A stretch of DNA of 64,000 bases from Candidatus Streptomyces philanthi (GTDB taxonomy: Bacteria; Actinomycetota; Actinomycetes; Streptomycetales; Streptomycetaceae): assembly GCA_018114805.1 (NCBI GenBank), contig CP073042.1, positions 4,030,001 through 4,094,000 of the forward strand, written 5' to 3'. Position numbers and translations under genes: made by a program. Positions 47,529 to 57,392 of this stretch are shown here, piece by piece. The first letter of the stretch is position 1. Every line of letters begins with the position of its first letter. The notes under the pieces were generated by a model that searched no databases, was not told the origin of the DNA, and worked only from the letters and a program-made list of their open reading frames with translations.

Positions 47529-49127
47529 GTGCCATCAGCGACTCCCTCTGCCACCGAAGCGCACGAGCCGGACCCTGTCCTCGTCGTGGACTTCGGCGCG
47601 CAGTACGCACAGCTCATCGCCCGTCGCGTGCGCGAGGCGCGGGTGTACAGCGAGATCGTGCCATCCACCACGCCGGTGGCTGAGATGCTCGCCAAGAACC
47701 CGCCGGCGATCATCCTCTCCGGCGGGCCCTCGTCGGTGTACGAGGAGGGCGCGCCGCGCGTCGACCGCTCCCTGTTCGAGGCCGGGGTCCCGGTCTTCGG
47801 CATGTGCTACGGGTTCCAGTTGATGGCCGAGCTGCTGGGCGGCACCGTCGACGACAACGGTGCCAGGGAGTACGGGCGGACGCCGCTGGCGGTCGCCAAG
47901 TCCGGCTCCACCCTCTTCGAGGGCACCCCGGACCAGCAGACCGTGTGGATGTCGCACGGCGACGCGTGCTCCGCCGCGCCCGCCGGCTTCGCCGTCACCG
48001 CCTCCACCGACGTGGTCCCGGTCGCGGCCTTCGAGAACGACGAGCAGAAGCTCTACGGCGTGCAGTACCACCCCGAGGTCATGCACACCACGCACGGCCA
48101 GCAGGTCCTGGAGCACTTCCTGTACCGGGGCGCCGGCATCGAGCCGTCCTGGACCACGAGCAACGTGGTCGAGGAGGCCGTCGCGGCCATCCGCGAGCAG
48201 GTCGGCAGCAAGCGCGCGATCTGCGGACTCTCCGGCGGCGTGGACTCGGCCGTGGCCGCCGCGCTGGTGCAGAAGGCCATCGGTTCGCAGCTCACCTGCG
48301 TCTACGTGGACCACGGCCTGATGCGCAAGCGCGAGTCCGAGCAGGTCGAGAAGGACTTCGTGGCCGCCACCGGCGTGCAGCTCAAGGTGGTCGACGCCGA
48401 GGAGCGGTTCCTGGCCGCGCTGGCCCGCGTGTCCGACCCGGAGCAGAAGCGCAAGATCATCGGCCGGGAGTTCATCCGGGTCTTCGAGCAGGCCCAGGCC
48501 GAGTTGGTCGCCGAGGCGGGCGAGGCCGGCGAGGACGTCGCCTTCCTGGTGCAGGGCACCCTCTACCCCGACGTCGTCGAGTCCGGCGGCGGCACTGGCA
48601 CCGCCAACATCAAGTCGCACCACAACGTCGGCGGCCTCCCCGACGACATCGAGTTCGAACTCGTGGAGCCGCTGCGCAAGCTGTTCAAGGACGAGGTCCG
48701 GATTGTCGGCCAGGAGCTGGGCCTGCCCGAGGAGATCGTCCAGCGGCAGCCTTTCCCGGGCCCCGGGCTCGGCATCCGCATCGTCGGCGAGGTCACCAAG
48801 GACCGGCTCGACCTGCTGCGCGAGGCCGACGCCATCGCCCGCGAGGAGCTGACCGCGGCCGGCCTCGACCGCGACATCTGGCAGTGCCCCGTGGTGCTGC
48901 TCGCCGATGTCCGCTCGGTCGGTGTCCAGGGTGACGGCCGCACCTACGGCCACCCGATCGTGCTGCGCCCGGTCTCCTCCGAGGACGCGATGACGACGGA
49001 CTGGTCGCGCCTGCCGTACGACGTGCTCTCGCGCATCTCCACCCGCATCACCAACGAGGTCGACGAGGTCAACCGGGTGGTCCTGGACATCACCAGCAAG
49101 CCCCCCGGCACCATCGAGTGGGAGTAG
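47529..49127 (+). CDS. guaA: GMP synthase (glutamine-hydrolysing)
   Basis: Converts XMP to GMP using glutamine and ATP. 532 residues from a GTG. The class I glutaminase domain has PVLVVDFGAQYAQLIARRVR, the nucleophile Cys in VFGMCYGFQLMAE, and GVQYHPEV (His/Glu). The ATP pyrophosphatase domain has the P-loop ICGLSGGVDSAVAAALV. The C-terminal dimer domain has QRQPFPGPGLGIRIVGEVTK and ends STRITNEVDEVNRVVLDITS, KPPGTIEWE. Full length and intact, in contrast to many neighbours. Followed by a strong terminator. Confidence 0.98.
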   Translation: MPSATPSATEAHEPDPVLVVDFGAQYAQLIARRVREARVYSEIVPSTTPVAEMLAKNPPAIILSGGPSSVYEEGAPRVDRSLFEAGVPVFGMCYGFQLMAELLGGTVDDNGAREYGRTPLAVAKSGSTLFEGTPDQQTVWMSHGDACSAAPAGFAVTASTDVVPVAAFENDEQKLYGVQYHPEVMHTTHGQQVLEHFLYRGAGIEPSWTTSNVVEEAVAAIREQVGSKRAICGLSGGVDSAVAAALVQKAIGSQLTCVYVDHGLMRKRESEQVEKDFVAATGVQLKVVDAEERFLAALARVSDPEQKRKIIGREFIRVFEQAQAELVAEAGEAGEDVAFLVQGTLYPDVVESGGGTGTANIKSHHNVGGLPDDIEFELVEPLRKLFKDEVRIVGQELGLPEEIVQRQPFPGPGLGIRIVGEVTKDRLDLLREADAIAREELTAAGLDRDIWQCPVVLLADVRSVGVQGDGRTYGHPIVLRPVSSEDAMTTDWSRLPYDVLSRISTRITNEVDEVNRVVLDITSKPPGTIEWE

Positions 49128-49157
49128 CTCCTCCCGCCTCACCGCACCCCGCGTCAC

Positions 49158-49195
49158 GGCCGCGCCGCCCCCGATCTCCCGGGGGCGGCGCGGCC
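49158..49195 (+). terminator. guaA terminator
   Basis: A perfect 16-bp GC-rich stem (GGCCGCGCCGCCCCCG / CGGGGGCGGCGCGGCC) with loop ATCTCC, followed by GTTCGT. It starts 31 bp after the guaA stop. Confidence 0.9.
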
Positions 49196-49251
49196 GTTCG
49201 TGGTGGTCCGCGGGGCCGGTGGGGCGGCGTGGGCTGGGGCGGGACGGGACG

Positions 49252-49321
49252 GGGCTCGTGCGGGGCCGGTCGGGCCGGGGCGCGGCGGGCTCGTGCGGAG
49301 CTGGTCGGGCCGGGGCGCGGC
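49252..49321. repeat. Two-copy 35-bp tandem repeat
   Basis: Copies at 49252-49286 and 49287-49321 differ at two positions (CGGGGCCGGT versus CGGAGCTGGT). They are intergenic, between the guaA terminator and the MarR-like gene promoter. No function evident. Confidence 0.8.
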
Positions 49322-49337
49322 GGGCCGGCTCCGGGCG

Positions 49338-49367
49338 GTTGACTTGAATAATGGTTCAACTTTTACG
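49338..49367 (+). promoter_or_regulatory. Promoter with overlapping dyad before the MarR-like gene
   Basis: TTGACT (49339-49344) followed ~17 bases later by TTTTAC resembles a -35/-10 pair. It overlaps a dyad GTTGA (49338-49342) / TCAAC (49356-49360) with inner TTGAA/TTCAA. The tract is strikingly AT-rich. Overlap of promoter and dyad is typical of MarR autorepression (inference). Confidence 0.5.
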
Positions 49368-49515
49368 GTGATCTCGTCGTCGGGAGACCGCACCGCACCG
49401 CTCTGCGGACGCGTACGACAGCGCAGGTCACCACGTGTTCCCGAACCCGCTGCCGCGGGGCGACCACCTTCGCGGCGGTCCGTGCGAGGTGGCCCCGACC
49501 GTGAGGAGAGGGACC

Positions 49516-49959
49516 GTGCTCAAGATGTACTCGGACGAGGAACTGCTGCGACAGCCGGTCGGCTACTGGACCGGCGTCGCCCAGGAACTCGTCGTCGGCA
49601 GCATCAACGACACCCTGGGCATCCGACAGCCGCAGTGGTGGGTGCTGAACCTGATCAACCGCTCCGACGACGGGCTGACGCGCGCCGAGCTGCCCGCGGG
49701 TCTGCGACACCACGTGGACTCGGCCGTCACGGACTCGGTCGCCGACGACCTCACCGGGCGCGGCTGGCTCGCCGAGGGGCGGGAGCAGCGGCTGCGGCCG
49801 ACGGAGGAGGGGCCCGCCGCGCTCGCCACGCTGTGGGAACGCGTGCCCCGGACGCTGGACCGGATCCGCGCCGGCTTCTCGGACGCCGAGTACGTCCAGC
49901 TCATCAACCTGCTGCGACGGGTCGTGGACAACCTGGACGGTCGCAGCGACCTGGACTGA
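49516..49959 (+). CDS. MarR-type winged-helix regulator
   Basis: 147 residues from a GTG with GTGAGGAGAG upstream. Helical N-terminus (EELLRQPVGYWTGVAQELVV), then a winged-helix-like core (PQWWVLNLINRSDDGLTRAE, VTDSVADDLTGRGWLAEGRE, QRLRPTEEGPAALATLWERV) and a C-terminal dimerisation helix (EYVQLINLLRRVVDNLDGRS). The region matches MarR/PadR-like regulators in layout; the inducer is unknown. It lies just upstream of a DoxX-like gene and may control it. Intact. Confidence 0.8.
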   Translation: MLKMYSDEELLRQPVGYWTGVAQELVVGSINDTLGIRQPQWWVLNLINRSDDGLTRAELPAGLRHHVDSAVTDSVADDLTGRGWLAEGREQRLRPTEEGPAALATLWERVPRTLDRIRAGFSDAEYVQLINLLRRVVDNLDGRSDLD

Positions 49960-50013
49960 CGACCGCCCGGCCCCGCGGGGACACTGGGGACCCGGCGACG
50001 GAGAGGCGAGGGC

Positions 50014-50528
50014 ATGACCCAGGGACGGTGGACTGCAGGCGGCGGCGCGGCGGGCGCTCCGCGCTCGCCCCGTACGCCCTGCTGTCGCTGCGCGTCTTCC
50101 TGGGCGTGACCTTCGTCTACGCCGGCCTCGACAAGCTGACCGACGCGTCGTTCCTGTCCGACAGCGGGCCGGGCTCGATCGGCGAGACGATGCGCTTCGC
50201 GCGCCCGTCCGCGGCCTTCCCGGGCCTGGTCAACCTGGCGCTGAAGGCACCCACCTGCTTCGGTTACGCCATCGCCTGCGGCGAACTCGCGGTCGGCCTC
50301 GGCACGCTGTTCGGCGTGCTGGCCCGGCTGGCGGCGGTCGGCGGGGCGCTGATCTCGCTGAGCCTGTGGCTGACCGTGAGCTGCTCGACGGAGCCGTACT
50401 ACTACGGCAACGACCTGGCCTACCTGATGGCCTGGCTGCCGCTGATTCTGGCGGGCGCCCCGTACCTGTCCGTGGACGCCGCGCTCGCCGGTAACCGCTG
50501 GCGCCGCGGAGGCCGCGTCTTCGGCTGA
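50014..50528 (+). pseudogene. DoxX-family membrane protein, frameshift near its start
   Basis: GAGAGGCGAGG precedes the ATG at 50014. The first ~20 codons (MTQGRWTAGGGAAGAP) are in a different frame from the body, so one indel lies near 50060. The body has four hydrophobic helices: ALLSLRVFLGVTFVYAGLDK, the polar FLSDSGPGSIGETMRFARPS, TCFGYAIACGELAVGLGTLF, VGGALISLSLWLTVSCSTEP and YLMAWLPLILAGAPYLSVDA. DoxX proteins are involved in thiol/redox membrane processes in actinobacteria. It probably shares control with the preceding MarR-like gene. Confidence 0.8.
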
Positions 50529-51098
50529 CCGGCACGGGTTCGGGCGTCACCGCGGCGTTCTGGCCTACCGGCCGGGTCTGGTCGCTGTCGTGTGTCGCGG
50601 TCACGTGCTGCTGGGCGCGCGGCCGTTACGCGTCCCGGGTGGGCTGGGGGGTTGGGCTGGGCCGGGGCCGCCTTCGGCCGGCCGCCGCTCCGGGGCTGGC
50701 CCGAGGGCGTACCACGGCTCGCCCCGCCACACCAGGCGGACCCGGCAGCGGCGGAGGCTCGCCGCGCGGGCGCCGCGCCCCGCTCGTACTATGGCGGGCC
50801 CGTCGTGGCGCGGCGCGGTCGCGCGGGTGGCGCGGTGGCCCGCAACGGTGCGGCGGGGTCGGCTCGGGACGGGGGCGGGGTGCTGGCGGGCCGGGCCGAC
50901 GGCGCATCGGAGCGGTGGCCGGCCGCCCGTGACCGGCCTCGCGCGCACGTGTGCGCCCCGGGGCGCACACGTGCGGTCAGTGGGTCACGAACGGCCTAAG
51001 CACGGCTGGCGTTAATCAGCCCGTATGGGTGGGATCAACCAGGTGACCGGCGCAAGCGCCCGTGTCACTGACCGCCGCACCTCGTGCGGCTACGCACG
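50529..51098. other. Gene-free region after doxX
   Basis: About 570 bp without a convincing gene. Very GC-rich, Arg/Pro shadow frames only. It ends with the palindrome at 50944-50975 and a less GC-rich stretch before the adhesin start. Confidence 0.4.
50944..50975. terminator. Perfect 32-bp palindrome
   Basis: Each arm is CGCACGTGTGCGCCCC or its complement, with no spacer (centre 50959/50960). It lies 415 bp after the doxX stop and ~130 bp before the adhesin gene. It could form a terminator hairpin, or its arms (each containing CACGTG) could bind a regulator. Confidence 0.6.
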
Positions 51099-52230
51099 AT
51101 GCCGCGCATGAGACCCATCTCCGAGCGCCTAGCCGCGCTCCGATCACGCGCCGGCGCCGCCGGCGTTGCATGTGCCGTGGTCGCCACGGCCGTGCCCATA
51201 CTGACGTTCGGTTTGAGCGCACCGCCAGCGGCGGCTGCGCCCCTGCCGGGCGGCCTCGGCCCGTGTGCCGGGGTCCTGCCCCGACCCGTTCCCGCCGATC
51301 AACAACGACGCCTTCCACGACCGGGACGATGCGATTAACATCTTCGTCGGCGACGACTTCCTGGTGCGCAGCCGGGCGGCCGAGGGGCGCGTAGTCGTGC
51401 TCGACGACTTCGACCAGAACAAGGACGCCGCCGCCGGCGGCCTCTACAACCTCGGCATCGTCGGGGTCGGCTCGCGCGTCCCGCCACCCGACGGCTCGGA
51501 TTTCCTGAGCACCGGCGGGGACGTGACCGTCGCGCCTGGGCAGACCCTGGACACGACCGGCGGCGTCGTCGGTGAGGACGCCATCGTCCGGTACGCCGGG
51601 ACGCTCACCGGCACCGTCCGGGGCACGACCATCCAGGACAGTGACGCGGTCGCGCCGTACACCGCCCTGCGGGACGAGCTCACGGCAGCCAGCCGCTGCT
51701 ACGCGCGCGTGGACGGAGCGCCGAGGCCCGCCACCGGCACGGCGGTCAACCAACGGTACCAGACGCTGTTCACCGGCGACGGCACCTCCTCGCTCCAGGT
51801 GTTCAACGTGGACTTCGACATGGTGGGGGCGGGTGGCGGCGCCCAGGGCATCGCCTTCGCGGGCATCCTGGCCGACGCCACGATCCTCGTCAACATCGTC
51901 GGCGCCGACCGCACCATCAACACCTACAGCGGGGGTATCACCGACGACGACCCGCTGAACGCCTACCGCGAGTGGCTGCTGTGGAACTTCCCCAACGCCA
52001 CGTCGGTGGACCTGGCCGGCAGCGGCCAGTTCCAGGGCAGCGTCCTGGTGGGCGAGCAGTCGTCGACGACCACGGTGAAGCTCCCCGGCGTCAACGGACG
52101 CATGTTCACCACCGGCTCGCTGACCCACACGAGCGCGGCGACCGGTGGCGGCAGCCAGGAGTTCCACGCGTACCCGTTCAACGGTGACCTGCCGGACTGC
52201 GGTACCGGTCCCGAGCCGCCGACGACCGGT

Positions 52231-53880
52231 GAGGTCAGTGTCCTGAAGACGGACGCGGCGACGGGTGACGCGTTGGCGGGTGCGGAGTTCACGCTGTGGC
52301 GTGAGACGAACGGCACCGAGGGGTTGCAGACCACCGGTGACGACCCGGACACCCGGGTCTCCACCTGCACCGCCCCGGCCAGCGGCGTCTGCGCATACAC
52401 CACCAGTCTGGGGACGTACTACTGGGAGGAGACGGCGGCTCCGGATGGTTACGAGTTGCCCGCCGACCCCGTGTTTGGTCCGTTGACGTTGACGGAGGAC
52501 AACGCTGATACGGGGGTGCGGGTTGAGGCGGAGAACACCGATTCGCCCGAGCCGCCGGTCACCGGTGACGTCAGCGTGTTGAAGACCGATGCGGACTCGG
52601 CGACCCGTTGGCGGGTGCGGAGTTCGTGCTGTGGCGTGAGAGCAACGGCGTGGCCGGGCTCCAGACCATCGGTGACGACCCGGACACCCGCGTGTCGGAG
52701 TGCACGACCCCGGCCAGCGGCGAGTGTGCCGAGACGACCGGACTCGGCACCTACTACTGGGAAGAGACCTTGGCACCCCCGGGGTACGACCTGCCCACCC
52801 CGAACGTCCTCGGTCCGCTCACGCTGACCGAGGAGAACGCCGGCACCGGCGTACGCGTCGAGGCGTCGAACACCGCCACGTCCGAGCCCGAGCCGACGAC
52901 CGGCGAGGTCAGCGTCATCAAGACCGAATCGGAGCCGGGTGATCCGCTCGCCGGTGCCGAGTTCGTGCTGTGGCGTGAGAGCAATGGGACGCCTGGGCTG
53001 CAGACCGGTGGGGCCGACCCGGACACGCGGGTTTCGGAGTGCACGACGCCGGCCAGCGGTGTGTGTGCCGACACCACGGAACTCGGTACGTACTACTGGG
53101 ATGAGACCGCTGCTCCCGACGGGTACGACCTGCCTGACCCGAACGTCTTCGGTCCGCTCACGCTGACTGCGGACAACGCCGACACCGGGGTGCAGATCGA
53201 GGCGGCGAACCACCGCTCGTCCGAGCCGGAGTCGACCACCGGCGAGGTCAGCGTCATCAAGACCGACGCCGAGACCGGCGATCCGTTGGCGGGCGCGGAG
53301 TTCACGCTGTGGCGTGAGAGCAACGGCACCGAGGGGTTGCAGACCACGGGCGACGACCCGGACACCCGGGTCTCCACCTGCACCACCCCGGCCAGCGGTG
53401 TGTGCGCCGACACCACCAATCTCGACACGTACTACTGGGTCGAGAACCTACTGGGTCGAGAACGAGGCCCCCGACGGCTACGAGCTCCCGGACGACACCA
53501 CCTTCGGTCCGCTCACGCTGACGGAGGAGAACGCCGAGGCCGGGGTACGGGTCGAGGCGGAGAACACCCGCAAGGCCACGCCTCCCGGCAAGGGTTCGAT
53601 CAAGCTGCTGAAGAAGGACGCCAAGCACGGGCAGCCGCTCGCGGGTGCCGTCTTCGAGCTGTGGCGGGAGACCAACGGTGTCGAGGGCCTGCAGGTCAGG
53701 GGCGACAACCCCGACACCCGTCAGGGCCGCGGATGTTCGACCGACGAGGCCGGCGTCTGCACCTTCGAGGACCTTCCGGTCGGGGAGTACTACCTCCGCG
53801 AGACGGCCGTCCCCGAGGGGTACGAACTGCCGGACGACCCTGTCTCCGGACCGTACGAGGTGACGAAGGAGAACAGCTCC
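52231..53880 (+). repeat. Five tandem SpaA-like coding repeats, ~336-bp period
   Basis: Repeat starts (GAGGTCAG-type) lie at about 52231, 52567, 52905, 53244 and 53593. Copies 1-4 share near-identical cores; copy 5 is more divergent (KGSIKLLKKDAKHGQPLAGA). The high identity could favour copy-number change or misassembly. Confidence 0.85.
53432..53463 (+). repeat. Exact 16-bp tandem duplication in the adhesin gene
   Basis: CTACTGGGTCGAGAAC occurs at 53432-53447 and directly again at 53448-53463. It shifts the frame between SpaA repeats 4 and 5; without it TYYWVENEAPDGYELPDDT reads through. Confidence 0.95.
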
Positions 53881-54312
53881 GAGGGCGTCACCGTGGAGCT
53901 GGCCAACAAGCGCGGCGAGCCGTGCAAGGGCAAGGACTGCAAGCCCCAGCCCCCGTGCGAGTGCCACTGCGAGTGCTGTGACCAAGGCCACGACGGCGAG
54001 CACGGCCGCGACTGCCACCACGGCGAGCACGGGAACCACGGCGACCACGGCAAGAACTGCCACCACCACGGCAAGGACGGCCGCCACAACGACGACAAGA
54101 ACCACGGTCACAACCACCACAACACCCCCAACAAGAACGAGAAGCACGACAAGAACCACAAGGGCGGCGAGCACGGCAAGGGCGGCGAGCACCAGCCGCA
54201 CGCCGACTCGCGCTCCTGACGCTCACCGGTTCGGCCGTCCATGACTGGGCGGCCGAACCGGCCCGGTGATGCACTGACAGGGCCCTGGAACGTTCTCCCA
54301 GGAGGTTGTGAC

Positions 54313-54994
54313 GTGCGCCCTGTCCGTCTTCCCCGTGCCGTGGCTGCTCTCGCGGCCACGGCACTCCTCAGTGCGGTGACGGCGCTGGCCGGCGCCGCAT
54401 CTGCCTCCGCTGCCTCCGCCGGTGCTGTTGCCGACGACGCCGCGTGCACCGCGCCCACCGGGCCCTATCAGCGCCCGTTGGAGAAGCACCTGGGTCGGCC
54501 CGTCGACGGCCTGGCAGTCAGTCTTGGACTGCCGGGCCATCTGCGCCTTCCAGGCCCAGCACGGCACCGCGCGCACCGACGGCTATGCCGACCTCGGCAC
54601 GTATCGCACGCTTGTCGCGGTGCAGGCCGCACACCGCCCGAATGCCGCTGGTCACTGCCCGGTTCGCTCCTTCCGAGTCACCTGCGTCGACATGAACCGA
54701 CAGTTGCTTTGTGTGCAGACCGGCGACCGGCTGGACTTCGGCCCCGTGCCGATCCGCACCGGCCGGGACGCCCAGGAGACCCGGCCGGGTTGGCACGCGA
54801 TCTACTCCCGGATCAAGGACCACGTCTCCACCCTCTACGCCAACGCCCCCATGCCGTAAGCCCAGTTCTTCGACGGCGGCGGCTCAGCCGGCTGCGTGAA
54901 CCTCACCGTCAAGGACGCGGCGACGCTGTGGGACCTCCTGCACCTGGAGGACCGCGTCTACGTCTGGGGCACCAAGCCCGGCACGGCCGACTGA
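54313..54994 (+). pseudogene. L,D-transpeptidase-like secreted protein, interrupted
   Basis: AGGAGG precedes a GTG at 54313. Signal peptide (LPRAVAALAATALLSAVTAL, AGAASASA), a mature start with DDAACTAPTGPYQRPLEKHL, then a frameshift near 54530. The second frame has a peptidoglycan-binding-like part (CAFQAQHGTARTDGYADLGT) and a catalytic domain. A TAA at 54857-54859 splits NAPMP*AQFFDGGGSAGCVN, whose S-x-G-C-V-N is the YkuD active-site motif with the nucleophile Cys. The enzyme would make 3-3 cross-links in peptidoglycan. It lies 94 bp after the adhesin gene and may act on the same wall region. Confidence 0.75.
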
Positions 54995-55482
54995 ACCGCT
55001 CCGTCCTGCCTTGCCGCCCTGCACTGCCCTGCGCTGACCTGCCCTGTCTCGGCCTGGCCTGTCCTGTCCTAGCCCGCCGGCCCCGGCCAGCGATCGGCCG
55101 CCCTCGCACTGGCCCGCCCGCTCCGGTCCCGCCCGCACTGGCCTGCCACCCGTCGGCCCGCCGCGCGCCTGCCCTAGCCCTGCTTGGACCAGCCGCTCAC
55201 CTCACGGCGCGATGCCCGTCTCGCGTCCAGCAGGTGCCTGTATCGCCTCCCTCGGGTGCCTGCTTCGCCCGGATCAGATGCCCGTATCGCCCACGTGGGC
55301 TGACCGCTTCGCGGATGCGTGCGTGGTGCGGGTGGTGGGTGAGAGGTCTCCGGCGGCTGAGTGTCGGCTGGTTGGGGTCGGTGTTGGGCCGCCGAGTGGC
55401 TCGGGTCGGGTGTCGGGTGGGCCGGGCGGTGGGGCGTTGGCTCGTTGGGGGCCTGTGGGGCGCCGCCCGCCCGGTGGCTGCC
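54995..55482. other. Low-complexity intergenic region
   Basis: About 490 bp beginning with a C/T-rich tract of CTGCCCTG-type near-repeats (55005-55080). Frames on both strands are low-complexity. The 3' end of the convergent minus-strand membrane protein gene may extend into it. Confidence 0.35.
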
Positions 55483-56064
55483 CTACTCGCCGTCGGGGCC
55501 CCGTCCGGAGCACGGGTTCGGGTCCGGGCGTATGTCGGCACGGGTGGTGGTGAGGTCGGGACTGGTGGAGTCCGCGCCGGTGGAGCTGGTATCGACGGAG
55601 TTGGCGTCCCCTGGGCTGGTGTCCGCAGGGCGGTTGATCGGGTGGTCCGTGGTGGTGGCGTCCGTGTCGGGGGGTCGGCCGCGCCTGGGCGGGGCTCGCG
55701 GGCCGCGTCGTGCTCGCTGCCTCCGCCGTGCTGCCCGTACCGTGCGCGGCCGTGCTCCGCCTGGTCCACACGGGGCGCGTAGGCAGCGGCGTGTGCCCTG
55801 CGGTGCCAGGCCATGGCGCGTTCCTCGGGTGACGGCGCGTTCGCCGCGGCCTCGATGCGCCGGGCGCGGTTGCGGCGGCGGCGCATCGCGTGGGTCAACC
55901 GCTGTGATGAGCGCCGCGAACACCAGCCCGACCCCGAGCGCCGGCAGCAGTGCGAAGGGCGGCGGGTCCCAGGTGCCGGCAGCGTCCAACGCGTACCCGA
56001 CGCCGACCGCGAGCGCCGCGGCGCCGGCGATGAGTCGGCCTGGTTCGAAGGTGTGCCGTTTCAT
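55483..56064 (-). CDS. Small membrane protein coupled to the PspC gene, 3' end uncertain
   Basis: The ATG at 56064 overlaps the PspC-family gene stop (ATGA). Two membrane helices (RLIAGAAALAVGVGYALDAA; FALLPALGVGLVFAALITAV), as in the small proteins that accompany PspC/LiaF-type genes in Streptomyces. After ITAV the best continuation is in another frame (THAMRRRRNRARRIEAAANA), so a frameshift near 55905 is likely. The present frame runs on through Arg/Pro-rich text to 55483. The natural product is probably ~90-120 residues. Confidence 0.55.
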   Translation of the reverse strand: MKRHTFEPGRLIAGAAALAVGVGYALDAAGTWDPPPFALLPALGVGLVFAALITAVDPRDAPPPQPRPAHRGRGERAVTRGTRHGLAPQGTRRCLRAPCGPGGARPRTVRAARRRQRARRGPRAPPRRGRPPDTDATTTDHPINRPADTSPGDANSVDTSSTGADSTSPDLTTTRADIRPDPNPCSGRGPDGE

Positions 56065-57392
56065 CGCCGTACCACCGCCACCTGTCCCACGCCCACGTCG
56101 AGATCGAGCACCAGCGTGCCGCGTGTCTTCGCCGCCTGCCTGCGGCTGGATCGTCACCTCGCGCGAGCGTCGGGGTGCCACGTCGACGTCGTCCCCGCGC
56201 TCGCCCGGGAGTTCGATGTCGCCGAAGCCCACCGCCACCGTGAGCCGCAGCTTCACGTCGGCGGGCACCGTGACCTGCAACTTGCCCGCGCCGACCGAGG
56301 CGTGCGTGCCGAGCGTACGGCCGCGGCCCGGGCGCAGCTTGGTCAGGTCGAGCTTGGCGTACCCGGTGCCCAGCTCGTACCGATCGCGCAGCTCGGCCGA
56401 CTCGGTGGCCTGCCAGGTGCGCTCGCGCCAGTCGGCGGTCACCGACTTTGGCAGCGCCGCGGCGCCCGCGAGCAGCGTGGCCGTCAGCACCACGGAGACC
56501 ATCGTGCCGCCGCTGGTGCGCCCGTACAGGCTGCTGACCGCCAGTCCGACGCCGAACACCGCCAGCGCGCACGCCAGCCCTATCTCCAGGCTGGTGCCGA
56601 GTGGCTTGGTGCTCCAGGTGGCGCTGACGCCGATCACGGCGGCACACGTGGCCAGCAGGAACGTCCGGCCGCCGATGCCCTCGCCGCGCGGGGCGGGCGG
56701 CGGGCTCACGGAGGAACCCGCGCGCCGCTCGTACGGGGTGTCGTCGGGGCCCCACAGGTAGGCCGTGACCGTGACGGGGCGGATGGCGCCGGGGAGCCCC
56801 GTCGTGCCGTCCTTGACGATCGGGTCGCGCCACTAGGAGGGGGAGCCGGGCACAGGCGGGGCCTGCGTCTCGGGGGGGGGGTGCGTCGGCGACCGCCTGC
56901 GCCGTCGCCGGGTCCACCGGGCCGTCGCCCTCCGCGTGTCGCCGGTGCCGCGACCAGTACCCCGCGCCGACCGCGGCCAGCGAGACCATCATCGCGAAGC
57001 CCACGACACTGCCGTTGTTGAGCATCGATCAGGAACAGGCCGCAGCCGACCAGGGCGGCCAGCACGGCGGTCAGCGCCGGGCCCTCGACGCGTCCGGACA
57101 GCAGCCGCCGGCCCTCGTTCTCATCCTCCCCGTAGCTCGGGATGAGCAGCCAGGCGAAGCCGTACGCGACTAGGCCGAGGCCGCCCGCCGCGCCGAGCAC
57201 GGCGAGCACCACGCGGAAGATGACCGGGTCCAGGTCGCAGTACCGGCCGAGACCCCCGCACACACCCGAGATCACCTTGTGCTCACGGCTGCGCCGCAGG
57301 GGCTCGCGCGCGGGCGGCCCAGGCTCGGTGGCCGTGGCGCCGCCGGGCGCCGCCGGGGTGCCCGGCGGCGCCGTGCTCGGCGGTGGGTGCAT
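56061..57392 (-). pseudogene. PspC/LiaF-like envelope-stress membrane protein, multiply interrupted
   Basis: Starts near 57392 with a Pro-rich leader. The PspC domain follows (REHKVISGVCGGLGRYCDLD, PVIFRVVLAVLGAAGGLGLV, AYGFAWLLIPSYGEDENEGR). A frameshift near 57030 leads to a membrane helix (NNGSVVGFAMMVSLAAVGAG), another near 56870, then a TAG at 56833-56835 (GSPS*WRDPIVKDG). Four membrane helices come next (FLLATCAAVIGVSATWSTKP, EIGLACALAVFGVGLAVSSL) and a LiaF-type beta domain ending LVLDLDVGVGQVAVVRR after a last shift near 56115. PspC proteins sense membrane stress. A PspC-domain histidine kinase lies 3 kb away. Confidence 0.75.

Larger units (their letters stand above)
51108..54219 (+). 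pseudogene. Choice-of-anchor A adhesin with five SpaA-type repeats and a His/Cys-rich tail
   Basis: Secreted surface protein. A signal peptide (ACAVVATAVPILTFGLSAPP, AAAAPLPGG) is followed by a frameshift near 51275. The choice-of-anchor A domain comes next (NNDAFHDRDDAINIFVGDDF to GSQEFHAYPFNGDLPDC). Then five ~110-residue prealbumin/SpaA-like modules, each with GEVSV(L/I)KTD, DPLAGAEF(T/V)LWRE, a Cys pair (TPASGVC) and TYYWEET. The Lys and Glu fit intramolecular isopeptide bonds of CnaB domains (known for the family). Frameshifts: one base lost near 52600 and a 16-bp duplication at 53432-53463. The C-terminus is a ~95-residue Cys/His/Asp/Lys-rich tail (ECHCECCDQGHDGEHGRDCH), with no LPxTG motif. 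Confidence 0.88.

Noticed and set aside
52231..53880. CRISPR-like or transposon repeat at the adhesin.
   Set aside because: The repeats are ~336 bp, in frame, and encode SpaA-type protein modules.
54995..55080. CTGCCCTG-type near-repeats after the L,D-transpeptidase as a regulatory element.
   Set aside because: The units are irregular and look like simple low-complexity DNA without symmetry.
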